Assembly (NCBI GenBank): GCA_964545045.1
Contig: CAZJEN010000013.1
Location: 1 to 64,000, forward strand
Length of the DNA: 64,000 nucleotides
Origin: SIG307 sp964545045
GTDB taxonomy: Bacteria > Bacillota > Clostridia > Lachnospirales > Lachnospiraceae
Direction: 5' to 3'
Every line of letters begins with the position of its first letter. Within the stretch, counting starts at the first letter, position 1. Made by a program: the position numbers and the translations under genes. Of the stretch, positions 60,585 through 64,000 are shown in pieces. The notes below the pieces were generated by a model, which was given only the letters and a program-made list of their open reading frames with translations, was not told where the DNA came from and made no database searches.

Positions 60585-61847
60585 TCAGTCTACCTCCACA
60601 ATGCGGCTGTACTCCCGCAAAGGATAGGTTCCGTCATGGGCTTCTCCCGGAATCATTCGCGACATATCACTCCCCGTAATCCTGACTACACCTGCTATTC
60701 CAAGCAAATGGGCCAGTTCCGCCTTTTCTTCCGAGCCGCAAAGCAATCCGCAGGTTTGCAGATGCCCCTTATGCCGCTTTAACTCCTCCACAATATACTG
60801 CTTCGGTAACCGTTTTATCCACACATTGCGGAACAAATAAGAAAGTTCCAGCTCCCTGTCCTCTTTTATCACCACACTGACGCCGTCCTCCTGCAATCCC
60901 CGGCGTCCTTCGGATGCCTCCAACGAATCCGTATACAGACGAAGCGTATTTTTACCGCGCATACCGATATCAGCTTTCCCAAGCTCTGCATTTGCACGTT
61001 TCAACAGTTCAAAGAAATGCTCTCCGAACCGTTCCTGCACCACCCGGTCCTCCGTATCTAAAAATATTCCCTGACAGGATGAGCACAACACCTGATTGGT
61101 TTCGCAAATATGCCGAGCCAAGCCGTACAATTCTTCCTCGTCCGCCTGCTCCGTCACATAAGCAAAGGAAAGCTTGTGCCCCCACGGAATAATCTTTGTA
61201 TTCACACCGGCAAGCTGTCTGGCCGCCGCTACCGCTTCATCACCGCCCCAGACTACCACCGCATCCGCAATCTCTGCAAATACCTTTAAAGTTTCCGTCT
61301 CTGCCGACGGCACATCAAATACATAAATATAATCCTTCAGCCGTGGTTCAAACCGTATCAGCTCCGACAACAGCCGTACCGAAAGGCCGTTATCTCCCGT
61401 AGGAAGCTTCAGTATATTTATATTGCCCGCAAGCAATCCTTCAATCACACTGTAAGCCGGAAGACCATCTACATTCCCCGCCGCAATATGAAACAAAATC
61501 CCCAGCGGATACCGTTTCCGCAAGGTTCCGTTTTTTAACGCAGGCAAATCTCCGTACCATTCTCCCAGCTCCGTTTTACATTTATATTCCAGCCCCTCTT
61601 TGGAAAACAATCCTGCCAAAGCCTGAAACCGCTCATAGGAAAGATTCGCCATTTGAAGTAACGGCAGGGCAATCTCGTCATAGGCTCCCTGCATCGCCGC
61701 CCGGTACAGCTTATCACATGCTGCAATCACACATTCCGTTGTAATGGGTTCCTTTGCCGCTAAAGTCTTTGTGCACTCTTCGTACAATCCTGCCAGATAC
61801 TTTTGCTCCACGTTGGAATCAATCACTTCTCCGTGCATCAGAATCAT
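60585..61847 (-). CDS. LuxC-like acyl-CoA/acyl-protein reductase
   Basis: A 420-residue protein of the LuxC family of the aldehyde-dehydrogenase superfamily. The active-site cysteine lies in NQVLCSSCQGIFLD (about residue 255), and the nucleotide-binding part has FHIAAGNVDGLPAYSVIEG. In luminous bacteria LuxC reduces LuxE-bound acyl groups to aldehydes. No luciferase gene is present here. Its start overlaps the LuxE-like stop by four bases (ATGA). The chain is shorter than the 480-residue bioluminescence enzyme. Confidence 0.87.
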   Translation of the reverse strand: MILMHGEVIDSNVEQKYLAGLYEECTKTLAAKEPITTECVIAACDKLYRAAMQGAYDEIALPLLQMANLSYERFQALAGLFSKEGLEYKCKTELGEWYGDLPALKNGTLRKRYPLGILFHIAAGNVDGLPAYSVIEGLLAGNINILKLPTGDNGLSVRLLSELIRFEPRLKDYIYVFDVPSAETETLKVFAEIADAVVVWGGDEAVAAARQLAGVNTKIIPWGHKLSFAYVTEQADEEELYGLARHICETNQVLCSSCQGIFLDTEDRVVQERFGEHFFELLKRANAELGKADIGMRGKNTLRLYTDSLEASEGRRGLQEDGVSVVIKEDRELELSYLFRNVWIKRLPKQYIVEELKRHKGHLQTCGLLCGSEEKAELAHLLGIAGVVRITGSDMSRMIPGEAHDGTYPLREYSRIVEVD

Positions 61848-62965
61848 TTCCCGTCACCTCCCTTGAGCAGCTTGTCCGCTCCCGCGGCACAGGTCACGAT
61901 ATCCCGGATGCCTACCCGACCGATAATCTCCAGCCACGGTGCTTCTACACCGCACGGACACTTCTCTCTATGTAACCTCCCCAAATCATCCGTCATAATA
62001 CTTAAAATCGGAACGCTGTCCACCTCCGGCGTCAATAGATTAATCAGTCCCGTTTCTCCATCCGGCACCGGCTCTAATGTGTCCACATCCCGAATCAACA
62101 CTCTGCTGTACGCCGGCACATGAAAATGATGACATTTGCAATCCACATATAACACCAAATGCTCCGCCGCACCGAAAAACTCGATAATATTGCTCTCTTC
62201 GATTCCCAATACCTCTTTTGCCAAGGCATAAAACTCCTGTTTCTCTACCTTTTCGGCATAAAACTGCTTCCAGCCGCCTCCGAGCGTCAGAACAGACCCC
62301 TTCGGCAACGTTACCCGTACTCCCTCTTCCTTCATTTGCTTTAACAAAAAGTAAGTATACGCCGGGAACCCCGCCGTCCGCACCGGATGCTTGGACTTAC
62401 TGAACTTTATCAACCTTTCCTTTAAATGCTCCAAATCCAACTTGTATCCGTCCTTCGTATACCGTAACGCATAATCCCTGCTGAGTGCCGGGGCAAAATA
62501 GGTAAACCCATAGGACGTTTTGGAAATCACTGTCTTATTTGCCTTATTAGGTTCGTAACCAAGAATCAGATAATGTACCGGCTTTACCGAAAACAACCGA
62601 TGATACTTCCCCAACGTCAAAATCATGCGAAGCCCCCGGTACAAGCTCATAAAATTATATCCCATCCGGGACTTTGTTCCGCTGGTCCCGCTGGAGGTCG
62701 CCTTAATCAGCATCCTCCTTTGCGGCATGGAAAACACCGCATGACGTTTCAAATATAACGTCGGCAGAAACGGCAACCGCTCCAAATCCTTGTACTCCTT
62801 TAAATCCTTCGGCGTAAATCCCTTTATATCCAGAATCTTACGATACTCCGGACAATTCTCGTACTGAAACGCACAATTCTCCTGCATTGCCTTTAAAAAC
62901 AATTCGTCCGACTCCCCGTTATCGTAAGGTCTTTTTAACTTAAAAAGCTTTGTTCTTGCCGACAT
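61844..62965 (-). CDS. LuxE-like acyl-protein synthetase
   Basis: A 373-residue protein of the LuxE/PaaK branch of adenylating enzymes. The phosphate loop reads ATSSGTSGTKSRMGYN near residue 93; ILTLGGGWKQ and EFFGAAEHLVLYVDC follow. It would activate a carboxylic acid as an AMP ester and pass it to a cysteine for its LuxC partner. The ATG at 62965 is preferred (GGGAGGG five bases upstream) over a GTG two codons earlier. First gene of the LuxE-LuxC-GH43 operon. Confidence 0.87.
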   Translation of the reverse strand: MSARTKLFKLKRPYDNGESDELFLKAMQENCAFQYENCPEYRKILDIKGFTPKDLKEYKDLERLPFLPTLYLKRHAVFSMPQRRMLIKATSSGTSGTKSRMGYNFMSLYRGLRMILTLGKYHRLFSVKPVHYLILGYEPNKANKTVISKTSYGFTYFAPALSRDYALRYTKDGYKLDLEHLKERLIKFSKSKHPVRTAGFPAYTYFLLKQMKEEGVRVTLPKGSVLTLGGGWKQFYAEKVEKQEFYALAKEVLGIEESNIIEFFGAAEHLVLYVDCKCHHFHVPAYSRVLIRDVDTLEPVPDGETGLINLLTPEVDSVPILSIMTDDLGRLHREKCPCGVEAPWLEIIGRVGIRDIVTCAAGADKLLKGGDGK

Positions 62966-63019
62966 ACACACCCTCCCTTAACACATTCTTCATCTTATAT
63001 TCCTCTTCTTTTCACAAAG

Positions 63020-63049
63020 ATTATACCATTTTTTTACCCCGGTTCGCAA
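63020..63049 (-). promoter_or_regulatory. Promoter of the LuxE-LuxC-GH43 operon
   Basis: On the minus strand TTGCGA (63044-63049), an 18-bp spacer and TATAAT (63020-63025), with an extended TGG before the -10. Confidence 0.65.
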
Positions 63050-63090
63050 CTGTCACTTTCTCCGCTTGTAAGAACCGTGAAGCCGCGCAT

Positions 63091-63119
63091 AACAAAACCG
63101 CCGCACATCGTGCGGCGGT
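63091..63119 (-). terminator. Terminator of the edge GH10 gene
   Basis: On the minus strand ACCGCCGCA pairs with TGCGGCGGT around a short loop, followed by TTTGTT. It sits 11 bp past the xylanase stop. Confidence 0.85.
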
Positions 63120-63129
63120 CCAAACCTGC

Positions 63130-64000
63130 TTATTCGGTTACTTCATCAAAACCTGCATATTCCTTTAACATCAGTGCTCCGGCGTAAGCATACTTCGGAT
63201 TCCACTTTCTGTCAAGCAACAACGGATTGTACTCCTGTCTCCAGGAAAGCTCATCCGCAAAGCCCCAGAAGGTCAAGGAATTCATCTCTACGGAGCCTGC
63301 CTTTACACGCTCCATAATACCGGTAATCAGGTCATAATAGAACTGTCCCTGAATCTTCTTGTTCTTATCGGTCGCATATCCGATATCCTGATACTTACCG
63401 AGACATACATCCAACTCCGTTAAGCTGAGCTTAAGTCCAAGTTCAGCCATCTTATCCATATGAGCAAAATAGAGATCCATATCATCCATGGTATACAAAT
63501 GTGCCTGGAAACCGATACCGTCAATTAAGTAATTTCCGTCCTCATCCTTTAAAGTCTGGAAGAAGTTGTAGAATGTTTCGGTCTTAAACTGCTCATTGAA
63601 ATCGTTGTAGTACAAATCAACGTACTCCGGTGCATACTTGTCCGCAAAATAGAATGCCTGCCAAATATAATCGTCACCAATGGTCGCACGCCAGTTACTC
63701 CAACGCATGGAACCATCATCCTCCCAAGCCTCATTCACTACATCGTATGCGTAGAACATCTCAAGATATCCTGCTTCCTCCAATACGTCAAAGGTCTGCT
63801 TAATATAACTTTCCATACGCTTAAGCATCTCTTCTCTTCCCACAAGATTACCGCTGGTATCAAAGTTATCGTAGAAAATCCACTGCGGGGTCTGACTGTG
63901 CCAAATCATCGTATGACCGCGCACTGCCATACCGTTATCCTTACACCACTGCAACATCTTTAAGGTATTCGGTCTTAATGCAACAACAAGCTCACCTGCC
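63130..64000 (-). CDS. Endo-1,4-beta-xylanase (GH10), 5' end outside window
   Basis: The frame stays open to the window edge, so only the last ~290 residues are seen. GH10 hallmarks are RGHTMIWHSQTPQWIFYDNF, the acid/base glutamate in AYDVVNEAWEDD and the nucleophile in SLTELDVCLG, ending with TFWGFADELSW. Its missing N-terminus decides whether it is secreted; the DNA between the window edge and 63957 encodes LRPNTLKML, which belongs inside the barrel. It differs clearly from the intracellular GH10 at 41 kb, so the two are paralogues rather than duplicates. Confidence 0.93.
   Translation of the reverse strand, partial: AGELVVALRPNTLKMLQWCKDNGMAVRGHTMIWHSQTPQWIFYDNFDTSGNLVGREEMLKRMESYIKQTFDVLEEAGYLEMFYAYDVVNEAWEDDGSMRWSNWRATIGDDYIWQAFYFADKYAPEYVDLYYNDFNEQFKTETFYNFFQTLKDEDGNYLIDGIGFQAHLYTMDDMDLYFAHMDKMAELGLKLSLTELDVCLGKYQDIGYATDKNKKIQGQFYYDLITGIMERVKAGSVEMNSLTFWGFADELSWRQEYNPLLLDRKWNPKYAYAGALMLKEYAGFDEVTE

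Noticed and set aside
60585..62965. A bioluminescence operon
   Set aside because: No luxA, luxB or luxD is present, and an oxygen-dependent luciferase does not fit an anaerobe; only the acyl-reduction pair is shared.

Overview
The window is chromosomal DNA from a low-to-moderate GC Firmicute, most likely a gut or rumen Lachnospiraceae (Clostridia). The evidence is the gene content: a sporulation sigma-H gene next to the Firmicute cysE-cysS-mrnC-rlmB block, a cysteine T-box leader, a TPP riboswitch with ThiT, MutS2, YhaM, mini-RNase III, strong AGGAGG ribosome sites, intracellular GH10 xylanases, a GH94 cellobiose phosphorylase and a GH43 enzyme. I saw no rRNA, tRNA, CRISPR array, prophage or transposase. 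Most genes lie on the minus strand; the plus-strand exceptions are a LysR gene, the GH94 gene, a three-gene island at 42.3-44.1 kb and thiT.

Layout. 0-2.3 kb: LysR regulator and a convergent parvulin-type lipoprotein. 2.3-6.6 kb: an Mrp-type ATPase fused to a NifX-like domain, its ASKHA/DUF4445 partner, a Dabb protein and an HD-GYP protein. 6.7-8.9 kb: azlCD branched-chain amino acid exporter and a nucleotide-sugar-type epimerase. 9.0-12.8 kb: a LacI regulator divergent from cellobiose phosphorylase, with matching operators in both promoters. 12.9-13.1 kb: a gene-free, strongly palindromic element. 13.2-19.5 kb: six genes (FucU, a COG3618 lactonase-type amidohydrolase, UxaA, UxaB and two medium-chain dehydrogenases) that look like an oxidative, non-phosphorylating L-fucose-type sugar pathway. 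19.6-24.4 kb: an unrecognised 506-residue protein and an operon with a leucine-rich-repeat lipoprotein, an AAC(3)-family acetyltransferase, two small proteins and a polysaccharide deacetylase. 24.6-36.4 kb: EAL protein, rlmD, galE, yhaM, an HtrA-like protein that has lost its catalytic residues, a two-component system, mutS2 and trmL. 36.6-41.0 kb: sigH, rlmB, mrnC, cysS and cysE under a cysteine T-box. 41-45.5 kb: intracellular xylanase, two unrecognised proteins, DedA, and a sigma factor with a long C-terminal extension. 45.5-49.1 kb: an AAA/DUF4143 ATPase whose promoter carries four repeats spaced exactly 33 bp apart, a broken PfkB kinase gene, a GNAT acetyltransferase and an S66 peptidase. 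49.2-54.2 kb: pyrF, pyrC, truA (with an altered catalytic residue), a cell-wall amidase lipoprotein and TPP-controlled thiT. 54.2-59.6 kb: zinc-ribbon and SPFH proteins resembling the Bacillus YdjG/YdjI pair, glyA, DegV and GreA. 59.7-64 kb: a GH43-LuxC-LuxE operon and a second GH10 xylanase cut by the window edge.

Taken together the window suggests a plant-fibre-degrading anaerobe: oligosaccharides would be imported and cleaved inside the cell by GH10, GH43 and GH94 enzymes that show no signal peptides. Starts were moved downstream from the longest open frame wherever a ribosome site or promoter required it. All functional calls rest on motifs read by eye; no database search was run.
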